Below are positions 23,968 through 36,070 of a stretch of 64,000 nucleotides of DNA, piece by piece. Position 1 is the stretch's first letter; every line of letters starts with the position of its first letter. The position numbers and the translations under genes were made by a program. The notes under the pieces are model-generated. The model was not told the origin of the DNA, made no database searches, and worked only from the letters and a program-made list of their open reading frames with translations. Origin of the DNA: Dendrophyllia cribrosa (lineage: Eukaryota; Cnidaria; Anthozoa; Scleractinia; Dendrophylliidae); NCBI GenBank assembly GCA_024195265.1, contig JAJLRJ010000006.1, forward strand, positions 17,505,641 to 17,569,640, written 5' to 3'.

Positions 23968-26900
23968 GTATATTATTGCCCTAATAGATTGAGTTACCCT
24001 CCAGTGAGTGTGATTTGGTTGCCCAAGCTTTATATTGGTTGTCTGGGACAATTAGATAACCATTAATTTTGCACCCTGCCCTGTCATTGGAACATAGATT
24101 TTTGCCTTTTTGGGGATTCTAATAGCTCACTTTCTTTACTGAGCACTGTGGATCTCCTGTGAGACATTGGGTTACATGTACATGTTCTAATAAAGTGAAT
24201 CTAAATTGTCTCTACACTGTAATTGACAGGTATTGCAGCTAGCTGGTAAAGCATTTTCTGTTGGTCTTTGGACTCATCAATACAGGTATACATACAACAA
24301 CAACAACAAACAAAAACTTTATTCAGACATATTAAACCTAAATGCAGTTGCCCTGCAAATTAGCAAAGAAACGCTATTCAAGGCAGGGAAAAGTAATCTA
24401 ATTGAAAATAATGAAAGTGAGTCAACATAACAATACAGAATCTTTAGATGAGATCATGATATTGGTGGCAGACATGGGAAATAAATGAAATATGCAAATA
24501 TTATAACATTTTCATTTGCTTAATATCACAAAATATTTGGGGAACATCAATATAGTCATCTGTTTTCTGAAGAATCTCCAAAAAATTTAATTTTCAGGCT
24601 GATCATGGAAAATAGTTACTATAATGTTATTGTAAAAAGTGAATTGATTGTCAATTTTTATTTTCCTTTCCTTTCCTTTGCTTTCCTTTCTTTTTTATTT
24701 CACTGTATTTTTTTATAAATTAAATAAATGAAAAACATAAACAAATATACAGTACAGTGTCATCTCATACCCTGTGTACAGTTACATGTATGAGTCTTGT
24801 TGTGTAAAGCTCGAGAGTAGAAATATATAATAATTATTGAAAGTTTACTGTGCCTTTAAATAACATGCAGAATCTGAAATTCAAATCTCCACCAACGGTT
24901 GCGTTATTCCCTGCCGTCAATCATAATTAATACGAAAGCCAACGGACCATGTAAAAAAGATACAAACAAAATGGATTGAAATCTACCAATCATAATGCAT
25001 GGACGTGACCTTTTGAACTCATTGAAAGGAATGATATGTTTCCTGAGAGGTAAGCTAAGATGATTGACGGCAGCGTAAAACGCAAATGTCGAGTTGGGTT
25101 TTGAATTTCAGAGTCCGCATGTTATCGAAAGGTGCAGTAAAGTGAAATTATCATATTATGCCGATTTAGTCTTGAAATCCAAATTGCTCCAAATCAGCTC
25201 TGTTTAGACGTACGGACTGAACTAACTCATGCAAAGCATTACTAATTTCCTTTGGTAACATTGGGTGCCTGGAATATTCAAGGGCTTCCTCTTTTGGCAG
25301 TGTGTCAGCCCCTAGATTAAATAATAGATTGAAAAACTGCCCCCATGGCTGGCACCACCCTGCAATCCAGCCATGAGCCCCATGCCAAGAAACAGGCACC
25401 CATCACACTGACACACATGTATCAGTAAAAGAAGAAAGGGTGGTGAGGAGGTGGGGGGGGGGGGGGGAACTTGCTGACCAGGACTCTATCTTTTATAAGA
25501 GGTTTATATGGGGAATATTGTCTAGTCCCCCTACTTGTACAGCAATTTCTGATCTCAATGGGGTTTTTTTTCTTTTAATAAATAGGCAAAAAGGAGATTT
25601 CTGTCACTTGAGATACATGAATCATGGTAAGAATCATTTATTTGTTTGCTTATTTATTGTTTACATGTAATTTATCTTTTTTTTTCTTTATGAAGGAATA
25701 TGTGTCAGTAGTACAATGTATATTTCCTCTTTTATGACAAGTTTCAGAAAGGCTGAAAACTTTGAAACATACTGTACATGCCACATTAAAGGACAACATG
25801 GCTCCTTACCCTTCTCCATTTTTAACCCATGAATACGCGCATGCGTAATGAACGGGTTATCGGTAACCGAGACAGATATGCAAATGAGCACTCACTCGCC
25901 ACCGTAAAACTATTCAAATAGCTGATGTTTCAAGCGCTAGCCCTTTGTCAGAGTGAATCAAGGAATTGTGGGTAGTGTGCGGTTTTATATAGTGAGCAGT
26001 GGAGCTACGCTATTGGTGGAAATTTGGTGATGTGAAAAACAAATGTAAATTAGTCAATTTTGATAAACTTTATTCTCTGTTTCTGAAAGAGAACTTTTTC
26101 AAAACATTTCTTCCAGTTCAAGTTTTTTTTTTTACAAATTAGCATATGACACATGCACGAAAATGTAATCTGATCTTGTCATACAGCGAGACAAACGGCA
26201 GGGAAATTTATGGCATGTAACGTAACATTTATCATTTTCTTTGCCTGCAATTTTTCAGCCTGATGTTATCACCTAAGGAACAGAAAGCTTTGCAGACAAA
26301 AAATTATTATCGTGTCAAACAATTACGGTGTATTAACTTCAGTGTCTTCCCCGCCATTTGTCTCGCTGTTTTACAAGATCAGATTTCATTTTTGTGCATG
26401 TGTTGTATGCTAATTTGTAAAAATAATTTGAACTCGAAGAAATGTTTTGAAAACGTTCTCTTTCAGAAACAGAGAATAAAGTTTATCGAAAAATATCAAC
26501 CATATAAGGAGCATTTAGCAATCAAAATTTTGATTCAAGCATTTAAAAAATGAATGCATTATTTGAAACGACTAACGGGTTCAATTTTCAAATAATCAAC
26601 TCATTAATATAATTTAGGGGGGTACGCTTGACCTGGCTCGACTGTAAAATAATGAATCTTGGTGATTAACCTCCAAAGAGGATCAATTATCCTCCGAAGA
26701 GTTATCCTCCGAAGATTTAAGTCAGTTTTCCTCTCACGAGGCTTTTATGTAAATACCAACCTAAAAGCCGAAAATTACTCAGGGAACCTTTCATCTGAGC
26801 GGTTAGAAACAAAATATGAAGGCTGTGAGAAGTAAATGTTGTAAAATTAACAGGCTCGAGACTAACGGTAGCCAACTAGACATAGTCTAGTAATGATTCA

Positions 26901-27611
26901 GTTTTGGCTAGTAGATTTGGCTTTTACTAGCCATTTTGGTTGGTGAAAATGGTAATGAACCGGACGGAAACAAAACTGGAAATTATTTCCAATTAATCGC
27001 AAAGGCAAATTTGAGAGAACAGAAACAAATAACTGAAAACTGATTACATGTACATTTTTTGTTTGGAGGATAATTTTCCTTTTCTGTTTCGAAAGCGACA
27101 AAGGAAAGAATGAAACTGCATTGTGCTATAGTTTGTTATGCGTAAAATCATGCAGATCTTCAAGGCATCATGTTTCATTTAGCATTAACAAAGAGGTCGA
27201 AGAGGTCACATACACGTTTGTCCCAAAAGAAAGTATCCTTCTTGTTCAAGAGTTTAAAATATAAAAAACCTAGACATAATTTGCTCCGTTTTAACTTACT
27301 TTGAATTTGAAAATATAGAAATCAAATCAATTTCAAAATCATTCAAAGATAACCTCAAAGAGATCGAATAGGCAGCCGAGGTTTTTGTTTGTCATTGGGA
27401 ACCGGCTAATCATTGTTGATATGAAGTGTTCGCGAGAGACCACAAGATGGATATGATTGGCTCTGAAGTATATTCTGTCGTTACTGACATTCGGAAAACT
27501 CAGACAATGGCAATGGTGACTGCTGCGTAGGCGCAGTAGTAAAAAAAATGCAAAAATAAAAATAAATAAATAATAAGTAAATACAGTGTAAATAATTAAA
27601 TACAAAAATAC

Positions 27612-27647
<36 letters not shown>

Positions 27648-29487
27648 GAAAATATTTGGCTAGAGGTCATGGTGTACGGACCGAGCGCAGCGAGGTCCGT
27701 GCACCATGACTGATAGCCAAATATTTTCCTGTCCGGCCCGACCTAACTCAGTCAATAAGTATTTTATAATATGACTAGAAAGTACAAGAATAGTCATGCA
27801 GTGCGAGGTCGCTTGCACTCGAGCAGGGCCGGCTCACATCAACCCGTCCGGCCCTTCTCATGTCACCTTGCGATTCTATTTTCTGTAGGATTGCATCAGT
27901 GGGGCCGTACGGTCATATTCTAAAATACAAACATGGCTAGCCCAGTTTTTAAGTGATGGTATATAATAATTATGTTGTGGTGCAAATTTTCAAACCAGTT
28001 TGATTTTTATTTTTCTTTGTCTCAGATTATGATAATGAATCTGAGAGAAAGGAAATAAAAATTAAACTGGTTGAAACATTTGAACCACAACATACACTGT
28101 ATACACGCTGTATACATGTAACAATGATTCAGATGGCTATGTGTATATGTTGTGGTTCAATTTTATCCTTGGTTCAAATTTTATTTTTCTTTGTTTAAAA
28201 CTCATTATCATACATTACCATAGCCAAAAACAATGGAAAATAAAATTTGAACCAAGGATAAAATTGAACCACAACATATACAGTGTACTTCCATCGTGTG
28301 TAATTCTTTTGTCGATATCAGTGGGATTTTATTCACAGGAACCAGACTACTGCATGTAAAGGAATTTTCTACAATGGTTGCTGAAAATGTAAGTTCTTTG
28401 CAAATAATATGCATTTTGTATAATTTATTTTTGTGTTATTACACAATCACAGGTTTTTATCTTGGCATGTCTCCCATAATATTGAAAAAAATATATAAAT
28501 AATAACTTTATTTATTGCTCTTGGCTTGAATTGGGTTTGCAATAATATGTATGTTTGATACACCTGCACACCGTGTTGTCTTTTCAGAACAGAGTTCTGT
28601 ATTCACTGATCAGTGTAAAAGTTAAAGGAAGTGATGAAGCTGTGTTGAAGTCCTACACTGAGTTTATCACAAAAGCTGCATCACATTTAAAGCTTGATAT
28701 CTCTGGAAGGTACAAATATAGTGCAACCATACAGTACCACTCTTTAATATCTATCATCACAACTGATGACTGTCAAAACCCTGTTGGGTCTCTCAATGCA
28801 AGAATCATGTCTCAAAATAACGATCATGTATTTTGAGATACGTTTCTCAAAATGCAATAAATAACTCTTACAGTAAGTAAAGTATGGTAATACAATTATT
28901 AAATTCTCCAGTTGGGTGTTGACTTGCATTTAAATGGTACTGTAATACATGTGGGTTTGAGCCGTGACACAAATATGCATTGAGACCTGGGTGACATACA
29001 GTAATGTTTCAAATTTGTTTACTTGGAGTTCTTTGACTGCTCTGTGATACAACAAAAAAGCTTAGACTAATCATAGTGAACACACACACTTATTTGTAAG
29101 CTGAATATGCTTATGCATAAACTACACAGCAAAAAGGAATGGTCCTCATTTTCGCTCACTTGTGAGATAGTGTTTCTTCCTTCATGGATAAAGATCCAAG
29201 TCTTTTTAAGTATGCAATTCTCTCAGTTGGAATAATAGTTTCTTCCAATAATTGGAAATTATTGTTTTCAGTTCCTTCGAGTTTATTCTGTGTTTATTAG
29301 CTGTGTCTCAGAGCTGGGAACCTCCTTCATTGCATCCAGCATGAGTTATTTGAATCTCCAGCATGTTTTATACATGTATCTGATACTTATCTGTCACTTT
29401 CTGGGGGCGTGTGGAGGGTGAAAGAGCCGGAACAATGTTGTGTCTACAGGCACTTATCTTTTCCTTCCCTCTCCTCATGTGCCTCGT

Positions 29488-29534
<47 letters not shown>

Positions 29535-30953
29535 GAATATTTTACCAGGATAACCCATCAGTGCAAAAAGAAGCACTGTTATCAATGGGGTCCTGTTACA
29601 ATAAAAATAAAAAATAAAATATTTAGCCTAAAAATATAAAATGTACAGAGTTAATAAAAAAGGTAAAATATAAGATAATTACGTTATATAAAAAATTCGT
29701 TTAAATGTTGCCCCGTTCAAATGTTGCCCCGTTCAAATGTTGCCCGTGCTTCGTGACTCCCAGTCCGACATCCACTAAGTATAAAAAGAGCATTCCATAT
29801 TCACGAATTGGCTCATACATGTAGGAGGGTTTGATTCTTTAAATAAGACTTAGTACTTTTACATAATCTTTAATAATTATTAGTAAGTTGTCAAAAAATG
29901 TATAGTTTGTTGGGGTTTTAATATTAGGCATAGAGCAATACAAAGGCACGGGGTACCCAGGAAAAGAATACTCAGCCCTTGTTCATTGACAAATGCACTT
30001 GAGGGGAGCAGCCTACCAGTGCAAGCAGTTATAGCACTTGTTGTTTGTTAAATGCCTACAAATAAAAAATTAATATAAGCAGTGGTAATTTCTACTGAAC
30101 TAAGCTCTGATTGTTACATAGGATTGTACTTCCAACAACAATTCAAAGACACACAGTTTTAAAATCTCCCCATATTTACAAGAAACACAGGGCGCAGTAT
30201 GAGGTCCGGACACATGCACGAATGTTGCAGGTTTGTTATAATAGCATACTTACAGAACGGTTAAAATATACATACAAGTCATTAACAACAACAATTTATT
30301 TTTCAAATAATAAAACAAAATATAGTAGCAACCCGCAAATAACTAGAGTTAATCGTGGCGAGTCATTTTAGTGGTCATGAGATAACATGCAATCAATTCA
30401 GCAGATTGTCGTCCACTCCACGCTTTCATTACTGCAATCCACTCTTCTCTTTCATTACTATACTCCACACTTTCATACTTAGAGGGCCACAAGTTTATTA
30501 GCTTTGCTATTTAGTGCAACCCTCTTTTAATAAAGACTTTATTTATTTATACTCCACTCCACTCTTTCATACTGCACTGCACTGCACCCCACCCCACTCC
30601 ACTCCACTCTTTCATGCTGCACTCCACTCCTTCATACTGCACTGAACACTCCACCCTTTCATACTGCACGCCACTCCACTCTTTCATACTGCACTCCGCC
30701 CTTTCATACTCCACAGATGAAAGGTTTCCAAACAAGCAGGCTCTGATGGTAAGTGTTTACTTTGCAGATTAAAAATGTGACTGGTGACACAGCAGATACG
30801 TTCATAGAATACATTCAGCGGAACATTCCTGAGGGAGTCAGCATGAGTGTGGAACAAACAGCACTGGAGCCAATATCTGAATTCTTGGAATTGCCTCCTC
30901 AAGCACAAGCTTTTCTTGAAAAGCAGAAAAACAATAAAACAATAGACAGTTAA
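22071..30953 (+). CDS. MRPL48: mitochondrial ribosomal protein mL48, seven exons
   Basis: Component of the mitochondrial large ribosomal subunit with a uS10-like fold. Exons: 22071-22175, 24230-24285, 25586-25626, 28339-28388, 28588-28709, 30122-30230, 30768-30953. Every junction is GT-AG and every phase fits (the 41- and 50-nt exons only work together), giving 222 aa (human 212). Exon 1 is Arg/Cys/Leu-rich without acids ([19 protein letters not shown]), a mitochondrial presequence. The core domain runs from [16 protein letters not shown] through [20 protein letters not shown] (uS10-like) to [18 protein letters not shown], which matches the human C-terminal region closely. The short exons 2-4 are poorly conserved and less certain. 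Introns carry several foldback elements. Confidence 0.88.
22882..22913. repeat. (GTACCT)n microsatellite
   Basis: Five tandem TGTACC units in mL48 intron 1. Confidence 0.85.
22944..23301. mobile_element. MITE (TATACTGAAACAGTG family) with nested retroposon
   Basis: Ends TATACTGAAACAGTG and CACTGTTTCAGTATA. A second, shorter copy lies at 39222-39376. Inside this copy, 23092-23265 is a reverse-oriented retroposon (starts with a T-rich tract, then ATGACATCTTTATTAAC) flanked by perfect 12-bp duplications ATCATTTTCTTT at 23080-23091 and 23266-23277. Immediately downstream (about 23310-23420) another palindrome pairs ACTATTCACC / GGTGAATAGT around TGGTGGATATTTACC. Confidence 0.75.
23641..23966 (+). 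mobile_element. palindrome-ended interspersed element, copy 1
   Basis: Begins near TATAATATGACCGTACGGCC and ends with a strong palindrome 23826-23966 (TTGACTGAGT...AATATTTGGCTC / GAGCCAAATATTTT...ACTCAGTCAA). The copy at 27616-27925 is the same unit in reverse orientation. It sits in mL48 intron 1. Confidence 0.7.
24844..25141. mobile_element. MITE in mL48 intron 2
   Basis: Imperfect TIRs: TTTACTGTGCCTTT with AACATGCAGA-TCTGAAATTCAAA on the left, complementary to the stretch ending GGTGCAGTAAAG on the right. TGCCGTCAATCAT pairs with ATGATTGACGGCA near the centre. No coding sequence. Confidence 0.6.
25166..25312 (-). CDS. possible terminal exon, unknown gene
   Basis: On the minus strand, acceptor TTTAATCTAG is followed by 48 open codons to a TAA ([20 protein letters not shown]... 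to [12 protein letters not shown]). The composition looks coding and the acceptor is good, but I recognise no family and found no convincing upstream exon. It lies antisense within mL48 intron 2. It could be the end of a nested gene or a retrocopied exon. Confidence 0.35.
   Translation of the reverse strand, partial: GADTLPKEEALEYSRHPMLPKEISNALHELVQSVRLNRADLEQFGFQD
25880..25960 (-). repeat. Penelope-type terminal repeat fragment
   Basis: The minus strand reads CTGACAAAGGGCTAGCGCTTGAAACATC, cut here to its key parts: CTGACAA core, GGGC/GCTT stem, GAAAC. This is a hammerhead-like motif of the sort found in Penelope-like terminal repeats, with one core base changed (CTGACAA instead of CTGANGA). 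No coding part of the element is nearby. Confidence 0.45.
26052..26495. mobile_element. foldback element in mL48 intron 3
   Basis: Arms of roughly 170 bp pair TAAACTTTATTCTCTGTTTC at 26064 with GAAACAGAGAATAAAGTTTA at 26465. The pairing continues through CAAATTAGCATATGACACATGCAC and AGATCAGATT/AATCTGATCT to a loop near 26210-26300. Confidence 0.75.
27616..27925 (-). mobile_element. palindrome-ended interspersed element, copy 2
   Basis: Reverse-complement copy of 23641-23966. It starts with the TTATTGACTGAG palindrome and ends at CCGTACGGTCATATTCTA. The two copies face each other across 3.6 kb of the mL48 gene. Confidence 0.7.
27965..28290. repeat. two tandem foldback MITE copies
   Basis: Palindromes at about 27970-28100 and 28138-28285 both begin TATGTTGTGGT-CAA and end TTGAACCACAACATA, with related stems (AAACCAGTTTGAT..; TTTTATCCTTGGTTC..). 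They are diverged members of one family, back to back in mL48 intron 3. Confidence 0.7.
29489..29640 (+). repeat. (ATA)n microsatellite and retroposon tail
   Basis: About 15 ATA units at 29489-29533 join AT-rich text with several AATAAAATA stretches. It looks like the end of an interspersed retroposon, in mL48 intron 5. Confidence 0.55.
30400..30716. repeat. CACTCCACTCTTTCATACTG minisatellite
   Basis: Degenerate tandem repeat of a unit of about 20 bp (CCACTCTTTCATACTGCACT) ending 50 bp before mL48 exon 7. Open frames on the minus strand here arise from the repeat. Confidence 0.8.
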
Positions 30954-31143
30954 TCCGAGTTATTTACAGGAAGAACAGCTATAGGATATTTTGACATGTA
31001 CAAATATGAAAAGTTAAAAACATGCGTTATATTGTGGATTTAATGGCTTCTCATTTTTCATTGGGTTTAAAGCCAATTGGGCAAGATTTAAAAGGAACAT
31101 GTCCATTCATTCGCAACTTACCCACTCTCGTCCCCAGGGTTGT

Positions 31144-32264
31144 GCCTAAATCATACCATCCAGAAGGACGTCGGACACCTTATTGAGACTTACATGACGT
31201 AATGTCAACACTTAGAATTTTATTTTCAATAACTTTTTAAGTGTAAAAAAGAAAATCTAAAATCCCACTCAGGATTGAACCTGTGACCTCAACTATGCTT
31301 AGGCTTACATAGCCTACCGTACCACTGTACCACCTAGCATCTCGGGTTGCTTAGTCCTAAATTTAAGTTAATGATCCTCTTTCGAGGCAGGCTGGTTTCG
31401 AGGCAGGCTGGTTGGTATCTATAGTAATTAAGGACAACGACGCACAGGTGATGGGTAAAATCAGGGTGGCAGGGAAGCGCCGCTAGGGACCAGGAGAGGA
31501 GTGTCCTCCTGGGGGGAGTACAGATCAGGTGGGACCGTGGGTACCCACCCTGGAATGGATTTCTCCGGACCTGTCTCCAAGGGCTAAGCCTTACTGTAGG
31601 GTAAAGTACAGCCAAGGGTTGCACTTCCCTGCCGCCATATTTATTAATAAACAATTCTGCTACAAAAAGCCATGTGGCTGGTAAACTTAAAAGACAAAGG
31701 TACCAGGTATGGGAGGGTGGGGGGGGGGGGGGGAATTATTGATGCTCGGTGCGAAGCGATGGAAGAATGACTGAGTGGGACACGCGCTATTACATTCTAG
31801 GTAAGAGCACGTGGGAAAAATATGACAGAACTGACTGGGACTTTTGTTTGATAACATCTTATAAAGATTGCCTTACATTGGACTTTGCCTTGAAACTGAT
31901 AGATACATTGTAAATGAGGCAACTAAATCAATATCAGGCTTGACCTTGGCATTGAGAAATTACAGAAAATAGGCTTGGACTTGGGCCTTGAAAGAGTACT
32001 GAGAAGTACAGAAATTGTTGTACTCTGTGAGATTTACGTGACAATAGGGCATACAATTTACGAGTAGACTATGGAATAAAATGTTACATGCAGGCAGTGA
32101 GTGGCTTAGTTCAATGTCTCAGGTCTCATTAACATCAGTTTATCCAATAATAAACTTGAACTATATAAACTGCTACCCCAACCTCAACTGAAAGCTAACC
32201 AGTTACTCCGTTATATAAGACTCAATAAGGTGTCCGACGTCCTTCTGGACGGTATGATTTGGGC
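31144..32264. mobile_element. 1.1-kb element with about 43-bp TIRs
   Basis: Left end 31144-31187 and right end 32221-32264 are near-perfect inverted repeats around CCAGAAGGACGTCGGACACC. Inside, on the minus strand at 31345-31270, is a tRNA-like stretch with A-box TGGTACAGTGG and B-box GGTTCAATCC but unpaired T stem. A TIR fragment (CTCAATAAGGTGTCCGA) recurs at 42134. No transposase frame is seen. Confidence 0.65.
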
Positions 32265-33393
32265 TTTACCCGTCTCCAGGGCCTCCTCTTCATTCAAAAT
32301 GGCGAAACGAAGAAAACCCTGGTCTAGCCTCTAATGCAAACGACTTCTTTCCTCCGTTTTTACGTTATAATATATATAGATAGGCTTAGCCTAACAGCGG
32401 AGCTCTCTGAACAGAAACGATGATGATAAGCTTACCTAAGGTGAAAGGTCGGAAGCTCGAGAAAAATTAGAATTAAGATTGACGACCGGGCTATTTTTCA
32501 ATTTTAGCAATTCTCATAAACAGTATTACGCGAACGACTGCACAAAAGCTTACAGAAACAACTTTTTCTCGGTCTAGAATAACGTATAGTATGACTAATT
32601 TCCGAATAAAATACGCCAGTTGCGTATCGAAAATTGCCCGAGAAACTGATTTCGAAATCAAAATTAGAAAAAATATACAGACAGCAAGGCGACGCGAGTG
32701 AAGTTAGAACTATAAAATCCAAGTCTTGTTTTGTTTACATAAAATCGCTTTTCAACCTATGTAATAAATGAACAAACAAATATCCGTTAGTTTACGGTGG
32801 CCCATTAGTGCCACTGCTACACACTGTAAAACAAAGCCGTCTCTGTATAAAAACTCGCCTCCTCTGTGCAATGGTACTTGTTTACCGTACAAGTATAAGC
32901 CTGTTGCATAAAAATGAGCCTCCTCGGTAGAAATTAGCCTCCTCCGTAGAAACGAGTCCCCTCTGTAGAAATGAGCCTCCTCCGTAGAAATAAGCCTCCT
33001 CCGTAGAAATCCGCCTCCCCCATAGAAATGTGCCTCCTCCGTAGAAATGAGCCTCCTCCGTAGAAACGAGTCTCCTCCGTAGAAATGGGCCTCCTTCGTA
33101 GAAATGAGAGTAGTAGGTTAAGTATGGATTTAACCTCGTTACGGCCTAGGTGCCTAGGTGATGACGTAGTTTCGTATAGGTAACTTATTAATATGTATTA
33201 TCAACTGCCTATACCTTTTGTGTTAATAAATGACTAGGGATAGTGCCTAGGTAAATCATTGATATGTACATAATTACCTTCCGCACCCATTTCAAAACAA
33301 TAGACCGGCCCAAACTTGCCCGCTCTATTGCGACTCACTTCAAAACAAAACACAACTGACACAGATATCCTTTACAGACAGAGCAAAACAACA

Positions 33394-33465
33394 TGCCTTG
33401 ACCAGGACTCGAACCTGGGTTACTGCGGCCACAACGCAGTGTCTTAACCACTAGGCCATCAAAGC
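33394..33465 (-). tRNA. tRNA-His(GTG), left arm copy
   Basis: 72 nt on the minus strand. The acceptor stem GCTTTGA/TCAAGGC pairs fully (one G-U), the anticodon arm is CTGCG-TTGTGGC-CGCAG with anticodon GTG, the T arm is CCAGG-TTCGAGT-CCTGG, and the D arm has one mismatch. Discriminator base A. A- and B-box promoter elements are intact, so it could be transcribed. Confidence 0.88.
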
Positions 33466-34467
33466 TGTGGCCGATATTATAGCTGAATAAACTAATTAGA
33501 GGTTTCCGAAACATTCAAGTTAAGAAGCGATAAAATTGCACAGTATAAAAAAAACACTTCTTATTCGTATCTACCGCAACATTCTTATTGCCGCTTCATC
33601 GCTAGCCTGTATATCGATATTCAGTTTCCCAACCATCACCCACTTTAAGTTGTAATTTCTCTACCGATAGCTTCAATGTTCAAACTTTTAATTATGCGAA
33701 CACTCAACTCTAAATTTGCATGGAAAATTAGCACCTCAGAAAACTTAACAAAACAGCCAATTTAATGTGCGTGCTAAAACAATAAACCCCCCACTTTGAT
33801 TAAGTTCAAATAAATTTAATAATAACAAAAACGCATTAAGGTTTCATCAAATCATTATGTCAACAAAAGCTGTTTTATTTAGAACAACTCAAATCCATGT
33901 ACTCCACAAATGATAAGACTGAATCAAGAACAAAATATTAGAATGAAATTACTTTACGGACGTAGCGCGAATTCACTTTGTTGGCTTTTTCGGAAACAAA
34001 GGTTTTCTCTAAAAACGATTTTACGTTTGGTTCATCTTCGTGTTCGTAAATCCACTTTGTTTTACCGTTTGAATAATGTCTTAATTTAACTGGAGAACTC
34101 GGACGGGGGTTGTAAGGATTTTGGGAACTGGTATGTTTCTATAACGCCACGTTTATCATTCAAGAAATTTATTATTCAAGGCTGTTTTCGCAAATCCTTG
34201 ATCATATATATAAAAAGTAACTAGATATCCGTGTTTACTGTTGTGATCAAATGATAGGGGTACAGGAGGGGTACAGGAGGGGTACAGAAAGGGTACAGGA
34301 GTTTTTACCACCACCACCACAATTCTATTATTTTCACCACCACCACCACAATATCGACCCCACATCGACCTCACATCGACCTCACATCGACCTCACATCG
34401 ACCCCACATCGACCCCACATCGACCCCACATCGACCCCACATCGACCTCACCTCGACCCCACATCGA

Positions 34468-35010
34468 CCCTCCTCCTCCTCCTCCTCCTCCTCAATTCTA
34501 CTGTTTTCTCCTCCTCCTCCTCCTCCTCCTCCTCCTCCTCAAGAATCCACAGGCTGAGAGAAAGCATTTGTCTCCTTTTGTCCTAATAGTCCTGGTTTTG
34601 TCCTTTTTGTAATTAAATTGTCCCTAGTGTCCTTGTTTTGTCCTTTTTGTCCTTGTCTATAAATCCACAAATATTTTCTCTCAGCCTGTGGATTCTAGAG
34701 GAGGAGGAGGAGGAGGAGGAGGAGGAGAAAACAATAGAATTGAGGAGGAGGAGGAGGAGGAGGAGGAGGAGGGGAGAGGAGGAGGAGGGGGAGGAGGAGG
34801 AGGGGGAGGAGGAGGAGGGGGAGGAGGAGGAGGGAGAGGAGGAGGAGGGGGAGGAGGAGGAGGAGGAGGGGGAGGAGGAGGAGGAGGAGGGGGAGGAGGA
34901 GGGGGAGGAGGAGGAGGAGGAGGAGGAGGAGGAGGGGGAGGAGGAGGAGGAGGAGGAGGGGGAGGAGGAGGAGGAGGAGGAGGAGGGGGAGGAGGAGGAG
35001 GGGGAGGATG
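34468..35010. repeat. (GAG)n arrays flanking the palindrome centre
   Basis: CCT repeats at 34468-34545 in the left arm and GAG/GGAG repeats at about 34698-35008 in the right arm, flanked by ACATCGACCY-type 10-bp repeats. The long open frames here (poly-Glu, poly-Gly, poly-Ser) are products of the repeat. Confidence 0.9.
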
Positions 35011-35998
35011 TGGGGTCGATGTGAGATCGATGTGGGGTCGATGTGGGGTCGATGTGAGATCGATGTGGGGTCGATGTGAGATCGATGTGGGGTCGATATT
35101 GTGGTGGTGGTAGTGAAAATAATAGAGTTGTGGTGGTGGTGGTAAAAACTCCTGTACCCTTTCTGTACCCCTCCTGTACCCCTATCATTTGATCACAACA
35201 GTTAACACGGATATCTAGTTACTTTTTATATATATGATCAAGGATTTGCGAAAACAGCCTCGAATAATAAATTTCTTGAATGATAAACGTGGCGTTATAG
35301 AAATATACCAGTTCCCAAAATCCTTACAACCCCCGTCCGAGTTCTCCAGTTAAATTAAGACATTATTCAAACGGTAAAACAAAGTGGATTTACGAACACG
35401 AAGATGAACCAAACGTAAAATCGTTTTTAGAGAAAATCTTTGTTTCCGAAAAAGCCAACAAAGCTTTAGGACTGTGCTATGGCCTTATAGTGAATTCGCG
35501 CTACGTCCGTAAAGTAATTTCATTCTAATATTTTGTTCTTGATTCAGTCTTATCATTTGTGGAGTACATGGATTTGAGTTGTTCTAAATAAAACAGCTTT
35601 TGTTGACATAATGATTTGATGAAACCTTAATGCGTTTTGTTATTATTAAATTTATTTGAACTTAATCAAAGTGGGGGTTTATTGTTTTAGCACGCACATT
35701 AAATTGGCTGTTTTGTTAAGTTTTCTGAGGTGCTAATTTTCCATGCAAATTTAGAGTTGAGTGTTCGCATAATTAAAAGTTTGAACATTGAAGCTATCGG
35801 TAGAGAAATTACAACTTAAAGTGGGTGATGGTTGGGAAACTGAATATCGATATACAGGCTAGCGATGAAGCGGCAATAAGAATGTTGCGGTAGATACGAA
35901 TAAGAAGTGTTTTTTTTATACTGTGCAATTTTATCGCTTCTTAACTTGAATGTTTCGGAAACCTCTAATTAGTTTATTCAGCTATAATATCGGCCACA

Positions 35999-36070
35999 GC
36001 TTTGATGGCCTAGTGGTTAAGACACTGCGTTGTGGCCGCAGTAACCCAGGTTCGAGTCCTGGTCAAGGCA
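35999..36070 (+). tRNA. tRNA-His(GTG), right arm copy
   Basis: Identical 72-nt cloverleaf to the left-arm copy, on the plus strand and pointing the opposite way. All stems pair except one D-stem mismatch; the anticodon is GTG. Confidence 0.88.

Noticed and set aside
31270..31345. tRNA gene on the minus strand
   Set aside because: A- and B-boxes are present but the T stem does not pair; treated as a tRNA-derived repeat.
34613..35188. Long open frames of poly-Ser, poly-Glu and poly-Gly around the palindrome centre
   Set aside because: They are translations of GAG/CTC simple repeats on both strands with no unique domain.
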